Below are positions 1-5,393 of a DNA stretch of 5,503 nucleotides, one piece after another. Source of the stretch: JBBSHJ01 sp038253135 (GTDB lineage: Bacteria > Actinomycetota > Actinomycetes > Mycobacteriales > QHCD01); NCBI GenBank assembly GCA_038253135.1, contig JBBSHJ010000153.1:1-5503 (forward strand), in the 5' to 3' direction. The notes under the pieces are model-generated. The model was given only the letters and a program-made list of their open reading frames with translations, ran no database searches and was not told where the DNA came from. Both the position numbers and the translations under genes were made by a program. The stretch's first letter is position 1. The number at the start of each line of letters is the position of its first letter.

Positions 1-505
1 CGTCGCGGCGGTGGCCGGCACCGTCATCGCGCTGCACCCGTTCGCGACTCAGAGCACCACCGTCGCCGACGCCGCCGGCGCCCTCACCGTGACCGTCCCT
101 GACGGATGGCAGAAGGACGTCAATCCGCACGGGTTCGCGCTTACCCGGCTCGGGGCAGCCGGCAGGGCCGACGGGCTCGGCGCGTCGCCCGACATCGGGC
201 GGTGGCAGGACGCGAAATCCTCGACACCCGGCGTCCTCGTCGGGGTGAGCCCGGCACTCGCCGCGAAGCCGGATGACACGCTTTTGGGCGCCGTACCGCA
301 TCCGGGCTGCAGGCAGTCCGCCGGCCGCACGGGCAGCTTTGATGCCTCGCGGTGGACCAGCCGCGCGTGGACCTGTGCCCGGACGAAGTTCGACACCGCG
401 GTCATACGGACGGCCGGCTCCAAGCCGGTGGTCTACGTGCAGGTCAAGGAGTCGGTCGGAGACGACTACCTGCCGGGAATTCTCGGCTCGATCACGCTGA
501 AATAG
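1..505 (+). CDS. C-terminal part of a membrane-anchored extracytoplasmic protein (partial, 5' end outside window)
   Basis: The reading frame is open from base 2 to the TAG at 503-505, so the gene starts upstream of the window and about 167 residues are visible. The first visible residues (VAAVAGTVIAL) look like the end of a hydrophobic membrane segment. They are followed by a Thr/Ala/Ser-rich linker and a globular domain of about 140 residues with a TVPDGWQ motif, a GRWQDAK...TPGVLVGVSP stretch and two cysteines (in PGCRQ and WTCAR) that could form a disulfide. This pattern, a short beta-rich domain after one membrane helix, resembles from memory the extracytoplasmic tails of actinobacterial membrane proteins, including some Ser/Thr kinases. 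No enzymatic motif is visible and the function is unknown. The gene converges on the ALDH-like gene with only 9 bp between stop codons. An internal ATG/GTG start cannot be excluded, but the membrane-like residues upstream argue for a longer protein. Confidence 0.7.
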   Translation, partial: VAAVAGTVIALHPFATQSTTVADAAGALTVTVPDGWQKDVNPHGFALTRLGAAGRADGLGASPDIGRWQDAKSSTPGVLVGVSPALAAKPDDTLLGAVPHPGCRQSAGRTGSFDASRWTSRAWTCARTKFDTAVIRTAGSKPVVYVQVKESVGDDYLPGILGSITLK

Positions 506-514
506 CTCGACCGC

Positions 515-1408
515 TCAAATCCCGACCGGATGCCAGAGCGTCTTGTGCTCGAGAAATGCGCTCAGCCGGCCGATGCCCGGATCGGCGGTCCAGTCGGACT
601 CGCGGCCGCGGTAGACCCGCTTGACATTGTCGGCGGCCGCTCTTTCCAACTCGGTGCGCATGCCGTCGGCGGCGCCGGTCAGGTCGATCGCGTTCACATC
701 CATGTGCCCGGCCAGCCAGGGCGCCATCTCGGCGGTTTCGCCGGTGAGCAGGTTGACCACGCCGCCGGGGAGGTCGGAGGTGGCCAGCACCTCGCCCAGC
801 GTGATGGCGGGCAGCGGCCGCTCCTGCGAGCAGATGACCACGGCGGTGTTGCCGCCGGCGACAACGGGGGCGATCACGCTGATCAGCCCGAGCAGGGCGG
901 ATTCCTGTGGCGCGAGCACCCCGACGACGCCGGTCGGCTCGGGCACCGTGAAGTCGTAATAGGGGCCGGCGACCGGATTGGCCCCACCGGTGATCTGCGC
1001 GATCTTGTCGGTCCACCCGGCGTACCAGACCCATCGGTCGATGGATTGCTCGACGAGCCGCGCGGCCCGTCGAGCGGTCACCCGCTCGCTTCCCGCCACC
1101 TCGGACTCGAACTGCGCGCGCCGCCCCTCGAGCATCTCGGCGACCCGATAGAGCACCTGGCCGCGGTTGTACGCCGTCGCCTCGGACCAGCCGGAAACCG
1201 CCTTGCGGGCGGCGACAACGGCATCGCGCAGATCCTTGCGGGAGGCCTTGCTGGCGTTGGCCAGCAGCCGGCCGCGGGCGTCGTAGACGGGATAGCTGCG
1301 CCCCGACTCCGACCGCGGGAACGCGCCGCCGACGTACAGCTTGTAGGTCTTGCGGACGTCGGTCCGCTCGGCCGCGGGGCCGGGCCGGGTACGTCGCTCA
1401 GTGGGCAC
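515..1408 (-). CDS. Truncated, non-catalytic aldehyde dehydrogenase-like protein (ALDH16 C-terminal-domain type)
   Basis: The protein is 297 residues from the GTG at 1408-1406, against about 480 for a normal ALDH. It aligns by eye with the N-terminal part of the neighbouring ALDH: YVGGAF at residues 25-30 matches FIDGAF at 25-30 there, and YAGWTDK at 129-135 matches YAGWADK at 130-136. That register supports the GTG start. The in-frame ATG at 1519 would add 37 low-complexity residues and lie far inside the upstream gene. Catalytic features are lost. The usual PWNF is VLAPQES (164-170), the NAD-site KPAE is replaced by ICSQE (192-196), FTGS is DLTGA (242-246), and the chain stops where the ELGGK glutamate and the catalytic cysteine should follow. 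It ends in a distinct tail, FLEHKTLWHP (285-294) then VGI. The start overlaps the upstream ALDH by 11 nt, so translation is probably coupled; no strong Shine-Dalgarno is seen. I infer a structural or regulatory partner subunit. A decayed gene is less likely because the frame is intact and strongly GC3-biased. Confidence 0.85.
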   Translation of the reverse strand: MPTERRTRPGPAAERTDVRKTYKLYVGGAFPRSESGRSYPVYDARGRLLANASKASRKDLRDAVVAARKAVSGWSEATAYNRGQVLYRVAEMLEGRRAQFESEVAGSERVTARRAARLVEQSIDRWVWYAGWTDKIAQITGGANPVAGPYYDFTVPEPTGVVGVLAPQESALLGLISVIAPVVAGGNTAVVICSQERPLPAITLGEVLATSDLPGGVVNLLTGETAEMAPWLAGHMDVNAIDLTGAADGMRTELERAAADNVKRVYRGRESDWTADPGIGRLSAFLEHKTLWHPVGI

Positions 1409-2828
1409 AGTAGGCCGCCAATCCGTGCCGCCCGCCCTCGCGACCGAAGCCCGATTCCTGGTAGCCGCCGAAGGGCGAGGTGGGATCGAATCGGTTGAAC
1501 GTGTTGGCCCAGACCACACCGGCGCGCATCCGCTGGGCCATCCAGAGAATGCGCGAGCCCTTGTCGGTCCAGATTCCGGCCGACAGGCCGTACGGCGTGT
1601 TGTTGGCCTTGTCGACCGCCTCGGCCGGGGTGCGGAAGGTCAGGACCGAAAGGACCGGGCCGAAGATCTCCTCGCGGGCGATGCGATGTGATTGTGAAAC
1701 ATCGGTGAAAACCGTCGGGGCGAACCAGTAGCCGCGATCGGGGAGGGCGCATTCCGGCGACCAGCGGGTCGCGCCCGCGGCGTCGCCGGCGTCGGTGAGC
1801 TCGACGATCCGGGCCAGCTGTTCGGCGGAGTTGATCGCGCCGATGTCGGTGTTCTTGTCCAGCGGATCGCCGAGGCGCAGCGTCTTGAGCCGCCGCTTGA
1901 GCGAGGAGATCACCTCATCGGCGATGGATTCCTGCAGCAACAGGCGGCTGCCGGCGCAGCAGACGTGTCCCTGGTTGAAAAAGATGCCGTTGACGATGCC
2001 CTCGACCGCCTGGTCGATCGGCGCATCGTCGAAGATGATGTTGGCCGCCTTGCCGCCGAGCTCGAGGGTCACGCTCTTGGGGGTCCCGGCGATCTTGCGC
2101 AGGATCTCCTTGCCCACCGCGGTCGACCCGGTAAAGGCAACCTTGTCGATGCCGGGATGCTCGACGAGCGCCTGCCCGGTCGCGCCCGCTCCCGGGAGCA
2201 CGTTGACGACGCCGGGAGGCAGGTCGGCCTGACGGCAGATGTCGGCGAGCACCAGGGCGGTGAGCGGTGTGGTCTCGGCCGGTTTGAGGATGCAGGTGTT
2301 GCCGGTGGCCAGTGCGGGGGCGAGTTTCCACGACGCCATCAGGAGCGGGAAGTTCCACGGGATCACCTGACCGGCGACGCCGAGCGGTCGCGGGCCCGGA
2401 CCGAGACCGGCGTACTCGAGTTTGTCCGCCCACCCGGCGTAATAGAAGAAATGCGCCGCGGCGAGCGGGATGTCGACGTCGCGTGATTCCTTGATCGGCT
2501 TGCCGTTGTCCAGCGATTCCAGGACGGCGAGCTCGCGGGCCCGCTCCTGGATGAGGCGCGCGATGCGGAAGATGTATTTGGCCCGCTCCCGGCCGGGCAG
2601 CTTGCTCCAGAAGCGGTCGTATGCCGTCCGTGCGGCCGTTACGGCCCGGTCGACGTCGGCCGGGCCGGCCTCGGCCACCTCGGCGAGGACCTCCTCGTCA
2701 GCCGGGTTCACCGATTTGAAGGTCGCGGCACCTCCGGTGAATGCTCCGTCGATGAACATGCCGTACGACGAGCGCAGGCCCGCCGTATCCCGTGATTCCG
2801 GTGCCGGCGCGTATTCCCATGTGGTCAT
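1398..2828 (-). CDS. NAD(P)-dependent aldehyde dehydrogenase, catalytic type, linked to deoC
   Basis: This 476-residue protein has the full ALDH set: PWNF near 157-160 (oxyanion Asn159), KPAE at 182-185, FTGSTAVGK (232-240) in the cofactor fold, ELGGK with general base Glu256, NQGHVCCAGSR with catalytic Cys290, EEIFGPV (386-392) and PFGG (452-455). It therefore looks active, oxidising an aldehyde to the acid in the cytoplasm. The C-terminus (RFDPTSPFGGYQESGFGREG, then GRHGLAAY) resembles the end of the first domain of ALDH16 proteins rather than a standard betaine or phenylacetaldehyde dehydrogenase; this is a recollection, not an alignment. I chose the ATG at 2828-2826 because a GAGG lies 5 nt upstream; a TTG at 2843 would overlap deoC. 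The deoC stop is 7 nt upstream, and the next gene overlaps this one by 11 nt. The natural substrate from context is acetaldehyde made by DeoC, but specificity is not proven by sequence. Confidence 0.95.
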   Translation of the reverse strand: MTTWEYAPAPESRDTAGLRSSYGMFIDGAFTGGAATFKSVNPADEEVLAEVAEAGPADVDRAVTAARTAYDRFWSKLPGRERAKYIFRIARLIQERARELAVLESLDNGKPIKESRDVDIPLAAAHFFYYAGWADKLEYAGLGPGPRPLGVAGQVIPWNFPLLMASWKLAPALATGNTCILKPAETTPLTALVLADICRQADLPPGVVNVLPGAGATGQALVEHPGIDKVAFTGSTAVGKEILRKIAGTPKSVTLELGGKAANIIFDDAPIDQAVEGIVNGIFFNQGHVCCAGSRLLLQESIADEVISSLKRRLKTLRLGDPLDKNTDIGAINSAEQLARIVELTDAGDAAGATRWSPECALPDRGYWFAPTVFTDVSQSHRIAREEIFGPVLSVLTFRTPAEAVDKANNTPYGLSAGIWTDKGSRILWMAQRMRAGVVWANTFNRFDPTSPFGGYQESGFGREGGRHGLAAYCAH

Positions 2829-2833
2829 CTGGA

Positions 2834-2837
2834 CCTC
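2834..2837 (-). promoter_or_regulatory. Shine-Dalgarno of the ALDH gene, overlapping the deoC stop
   Basis: On the minus strand the deoC stop TGA is followed by GG, making TGAGG, then TCCAG and the ATG at 2828. The GAGG is 5 nt from the ATG and shares bases with the deoC stop codon. This arrangement favours translational coupling of deoC to the ALDH and decides the ATG over the TTG at 2843. Confidence 0.7.
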
Positions 2838-3786
2838 AATCAAGGGTGAAGTAGTCGGGGCCGGAATACACGCCGGTGCATTCCTTGGTCAGCTGCATCA
2901 GGAGATCATTGAGCAGGCTGGAGGCGCCCAGGCGGAACAGGTCCGGGGTGAGCCAGTCCTCGCCGGCGACCTCCTTGACCATGACGAGGTAACGCACCGC
3001 TTCCTTGGCCGCGCGGATGCCGCCGGCGAGTTTCACGCCCCGCTGCTGCCCGGTGCGGTCGGCGAAATCGCGGACCGCCTCGAGCATCACCAGGGCCACC
3101 GCAGGAGTGGCGGCGGGGGAGACCTTGCCGGTGGAGGTCTTGATGAAGTCCGCGCCGGCGGACAGGGCCAGCCAGGAGGCGCGGCGGACGTTGTCGAGCG
3201 TCGAGAGCTCACCCGTCTCGAGGATCACCTTGAGGCGGGCCGGGCCGCAGGCCGCCTTGACCGCCGTGATCTCGTCGTACACCCGGTTGAAGCGGCCGAC
3301 CAGGAAGGCGCCGCGATCGATGACCATGTCGATCTCACCGGCGCCGGCCGCGACCGCGTCGCCGACGTCGGCGAGCCTCGTCGCCGGCGACGCCCGGCCG
3401 GACGGGAAGGCGGTCGCGACGCTGGCGACGGCGACCGGCGAGCCCCGCAACGCGGTCACGGCCGTCTCGACGAGGTCGGGATAGACACAGACCGCGGCGA
3501 CCGGCGGCACCGTCGGGTCGGCGGGATCCGGTCGCTGGGCCTTGGCGCACAGCGCGCGGACCTTGCCCGGTGTATCGGCACCCTCGAGCGTGGTCAGGTC
3601 GATCATCTGGACCGCGCGGCGCAGGGCCCAGACCTTCGCGTCCTTCTTGATGCTGCGGGTCGCGAGCGCGGCGGCGCGGGCGTGCGCGCCGACCTGGTCA
3701 ACGCCGGACAGCCCGAACAACGTGCGCCGGAGCTGCTGGGCGTCGACTCCCGCGGGCGCATCGTCGCGCGCCGATTCGACCACCAT
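2836..3786 (-). CDS. deoC: Deoxyribose-phosphate aldolase
   Basis: The enzyme cleaves 2-deoxy-D-ribose 5-phosphate to D-glyceraldehyde 3-phosphate and acetaldehyde, the last step of deoxynucleoside catabolism. The 316-residue protein shows the class I DERA signature: IDLTTLEG (62-69), VCVYP (99-103), EIDMVID (151-157, with Asp153), KVILETG (186-192), FIKTSTGK with the Schiff-base Lys216 (214-221), VKLAGGIR with Lys252 (251-258), and the phosphate-site RLGASSLLND (285-294). It is longer than the 259-residue E. coli enzyme and closer to the roughly 318-residue DERA form, with an N-terminal extension of about 50 residues. The ATG start has no clear Shine-Dalgarno. Instead a TAGACT sits 7 nt upstream, so the mRNA may be leaderless. 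It lies 39 nt after the acetyltransferase gene and 7 nt before the ALDH gene. Confidence 0.96.
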   Translation of the reverse strand: MVVESARDDAPAGVDAQQLRRTLFGLSGVDQVGAHARAAALATRSIKKDAKVWALRRAVQMIDLTTLEGADTPGKVRALCAKAQRPDPADPTVPPVAAVCVYPDLVETAVTALRGSPVAVASVATAFPSGRASPATRLADVGDAVAAGAGEIDMVIDRGAFLVGRFNRVYDEITAVKAACGPARLKVILETGELSTLDNVRRASWLALSAGADFIKTSTGKVSPAATPAVALVMLEAVRDFADRTGQQRGVKLAGGIRAAKEAVRYLVMVKEVAGEDWLTPDLFRLGASSLLNDLLMQLTKECTGVYSGPDYFTLD

Positions 3787-3793
3787 GGCGCGG

Positions 3794-3799
3794 AGTCTA
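3794..3799 (-). promoter_or_regulatory. Candidate -10 element (TAGACT) for a leaderless deoC transcript
   Basis: TAGACT fits the actinobacterial TANNNT -10 consensus and is separated from the deoC ATG by 7 nt, which would place the transcription start at or next to the ATG. No convincing -35 is visible. Immediately upstream, within the would-be spacer, is an inverted repeat GCCGCG-CC-CGCGGC (3801-3814). If real, this gives deoC and the ALDH pair a promoter separate from the acetyltransferase gene. Confidence 0.35.
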
Positions 3800-3825
3800 T
3801 GCCGCGCCCGCGGCCCTGCGTTCGG

Positions 3826-4587
3826 CTAGCTCGGCAGCGACACGTGCACGTGCGTGGCGAACGGGGTGTAGCCGACGCCGGCCGCCAGGCGCTGCTCGGG
3901 CTCGGTCGCCGCGGTCAGGAACACCGTCTCCGCTCCCGCCTCGAGGGCGCGGGCGGTGAGGTAGTGCGTGAGGGCCCGGCCGACGCCGTGGCCACGCTTG
4001 CCGCGGCGCACGCCGACCCCCGCCAGCTCGCCGTACCCGTGGTGGATCGTGTCGCACATGCCGCCGCCGGCCGGCTCGTCGTCGAGGAGGCCGAGGGCGA
4101 CGATCCCGTCCACGGTGACGAGATCGCGCAGCCGGGCGACCTCCTCGTCGCCGGGCGGGTCGGGGTCGCCGAACGCGTCGTGCTGCACGCTCGCGACGGC
4201 GAGGAAATCGGCTTTCGTCCGCGGCGTACGCACCCGCACGCCTACCGGTTTCGGTTTCGCGGCAAGGGTTTGCGCCGTGCAGGTCATGACCGGCAGGATG
4301 TCGTCGACGACGAATCCGGCCGCGGTCAGCGCCGGCTCGACGTGCTCGGAGAGCTCGGGGAAGTACTCCATCCGAGGCGTGCGGCGGCGGGCGCGGAACG
4401 CTTTGATGATGATCGCGATGTCGTCGGCCCTCGGCTCGGCATCCTCGTCGGGTACGGCGTAGTTGAGGTACGGCGAGTCGTCGTCCCGGTGGAACGCGAG
4501 CGTGAAGGCGCCGATCCGGAAGGACTCACGACCAACGACGGCGTTCGCGCGGATGTACGTCGCGAAATCGTTCAGCAGCTGGGACAT
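3826..4587 (-). CDS. GNAT-family N-acetyltransferase, substrate unknown
   Basis: The 253-residue protein has a GNAT fold in its C-terminal half. ELAGVGVRRGKRGHGVGRAL (187-206) is the beta4/motif A acetyl-CoA pyrophosphate-binding segment, with the RGHGVG loop at 198-203. It is followed by an Ala-rich helix, TVFLTAA (221-227) and a terminal VGYTPF (238-243). The N-terminal 110 residues contain TPRMEYFPEL (70-79), an LTAAGF (87-92) and MTC (101-103). These resemble, from memory, the degenerate first lobe seen in some two-lobed actinobacterial GNATs. It transfers an acetyl group from acetyl-CoA to an unidentified amine. The ATG is supported by GGAAAGG with a 5-nt spacer. It is the first gene of the minus-strand set, divergent from upp and 39 nt upstream of deoC, so it may be co-transcribed with the deo genes. 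No feature points to a specific substrate. Confidence 0.88.
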   Translation of the reverse strand: MSQLLNDFATYIRANAVVGRESFRIGAFTLAFHRDDDSPYLNYAVPDEDAEPRADDIAIIIKAFRARRRTPRMEYFPELSEHVEPALTAAGFVVDDILPVMTCTAQTLAAKPKPVGVRVRTPRTKADFLAVASVQHDAFGDPDPPGDEEVARLRDLVTVDGIVALGLLDDEPAGGGMCDTIHHGYGELAGVGVRRGKRGHGVGRALTHYLTARALEAGAETVFLTAATEPEQRLAAGVGYTPFATHVHVSLPS

Positions 4588-4592
4588 CGGTG

Positions 4593-4599
4593 CCTTTCC
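4593..4599 (-). promoter_or_regulatory. Shine-Dalgarno of the acetyltransferase gene
   Basis: GGAAAGG on the minus strand ends 5 nt before the ATG at 4587-4585. It is the clearest ribosome binding site in the window and supports that start. Confidence 0.65.
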
Positions 4600-4681
4600 G
4601 GGGTGCTCGGGCGGTCGGGGGCGCCCGCGGGCGGGTGGCTCTCGGTGCGTCGGACACGACGGTACTGGCCGGCGCCTGCAC

Positions 4682-4687
4682 TACGGT
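4682..4687 (+). promoter_or_regulatory. Candidate -10 element (TACGGT) for a leaderless upp transcript
   Basis: TACGGT matches TANNNT and is followed by 6 nt and then the GTG start of upp, the spacing expected when transcription starts at the start codon itself. The overlapping GGTGAG (4685-4690), only 3 nt from the GTG, could instead be a weak, closely spaced Shine-Dalgarno. Confidence 0.35.
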
Positions 4688-4693
4688 GAGCGC

Positions 4694-5317
4694 GTGGAAC
4701 TCACCGTGGTGGACCACCCATTGGCGCAGGACCGGCTGAGCACCATGCGCGATGAGCGGACCGACAACGCGACGTTTCGCGCGGCCCTCGCCGAGCTCAC
4801 CGTGATGCTGGTCTACGAGGCGACCCGGTCGTCGGCCACGGTCGTCTCGCCGATCCGCACACCGGTCGCGCCGGCCGACGGCATACGGCTGGCGAAGACC
4901 CCGCTGCTGGTGCCGGTGCTGCGGGCCGGCCTGGGGATGGCCGACGCCGCGCTCGGGCTGCTGCCGGGCGCGCGGATGGGGTTTGTCGGGCTGGCGCGGG
5001 ATGAGAAGACGTTCCAGCCGCGGGCGTACATGGAGTCATTGCCGGAATCGCTGGCCGACTGGCCGGTCTTCGTGCTCGACCCGATGCTCGCCACCGGCGG
5101 ATCGCTGTTGCATTGCTGCGACCTGCTGATCAGCCGGGGCGCCGACGACGTCACCGTCCTGTCCGCGCTCGCCGCGCCCGAGGGGCTGCGCCGCCTCGAG
5201 CACAGCGGGTTGCCGCTGCGGCTGTTCACCGCCAGCGTCGATGAGCGACTCGACGCGTCGGCGTACATCGTGCCGGGCCTCGGCGATGCCGGCGACCGCC
5301 AGTTCGGCGCACGCTGA
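4694..5317 (+). CDS. upp: Uracil phosphoribosyltransferase
   Basis: The enzyme condenses uracil with PRPP to give UMP and pyrophosphate in pyrimidine salvage. The 207-residue protein has the family length and landmarks: VDHPLAQDRLSTMRD (6-20) at the start, VLRAGLGM (75-82), GFVGLARDE (97-105), the PRPP-binding loop VFVLDPMLATGGS (125-137), and the C-terminal uracil-binding YIVPGLGDAGDRQFG (191-205). The GTG at 4694 is chosen because Upp proteins begin a few residues before the VDHPLAQ motif; the frame is open further upstream but that part is not Upp-like. It diverges from the acetyltransferase/deoC set, fitting a nucleoside-salvage neighbourhood where the base is recovered here and the deoxyribose phosphate is degraded by DeoC. 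Confidence 0.97.
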   Translation: MELTVVDHPLAQDRLSTMRDERTDNATFRAALAELTVMLVYEATRSSATVVSPIRTPVAPADGIRLAKTPLLVPVLRAGLGMADAALGLLPGARMGFVGLARDEKTFQPRAYMESLPESLADWPVFVLDPMLATGGSLLHCCDLLISRGADDVTVLSALAAPEGLRRLEHSGLPLRLFTASVDERLDASAYIVPGLGDAGDRQFGAR

Positions 5318-5393
5318 ACCCGCCGATCCGCCGAGCCGCGTACCCACCATGGACAGCCAGCCGGCGCGGCGTGCTCGGAGGTGGGGCAGCCGG
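5318..5393. other. Convergent intergenic gap, no clear terminator
   Basis: These 76 nt separate the upp stop from the presumed stop of the minus-strand partial gene. I see no long stem or T-run. The only symmetry is a 5-bp CCGGT-CA-ACCGG at 5390-5401, which overlaps the minus-strand stop and is too short to call. Confidence 0.4.

Larger units (their letters stand above)
4588..4693. promoter_or_regulatory. Divergent promoter region between the acetyltransferase gene and upp
   Basis: This 106-nt region holds candidate TANNNT -10 hexamers facing both ways: TACCGT on the minus strand (4664-4659), which would give a leader of about 65 nt for the acetyltransferase gene, and TACGGT on the plus strand (4682-4687), 6 nt before the upp GTG. 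Two short inverted repeats are present: a perfect 12-bp palindrome CGCCCGCGGGCG (4622-4633), and CGTCG-GACA-CGACG (4648-4661), which lies between the two -10 candidates. No good -35 elements are seen. The GC-rich repeats may be chance, so operator status is only a suggestion. Confidence 0.4.

Noticed and set aside
506..514. A terminator between the convergent stops of the left-edge gene and the ALDH-like gene
   Set aside because: Only 9 bp separate the stops, and no stem-loop or T-run is visible in or around the gap.
530..1498. A 322-codon plus-strand open frame opposite the ALDH-like gene
   Set aside because: Low-complexity Gly/Arg/His-rich translation. The minus strand carries the recognisable ALDH-like protein.
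1409..1519. N-terminal extension of the ALDH-like protein from an ATG at 1519
   Set aside because: The added 37 residues are Arg/Ser/Thr/Pro-rich and lie entirely within the upstream ALDH gene. Matching landmark positions between the two ALDHs favour the GTG at 1408.
2470..4689. A 739-codon plus-strand open frame opposite deoC, the acetyltransferase gene and part of the ALDH gene
   Set aside because: Its translation is Arg/Gly/Asp-rich and resembles no family. It is the antisense shadow expected of GC3-biased genes, and the opposite strand encodes clear DeoC, GNAT and ALDH motifs.
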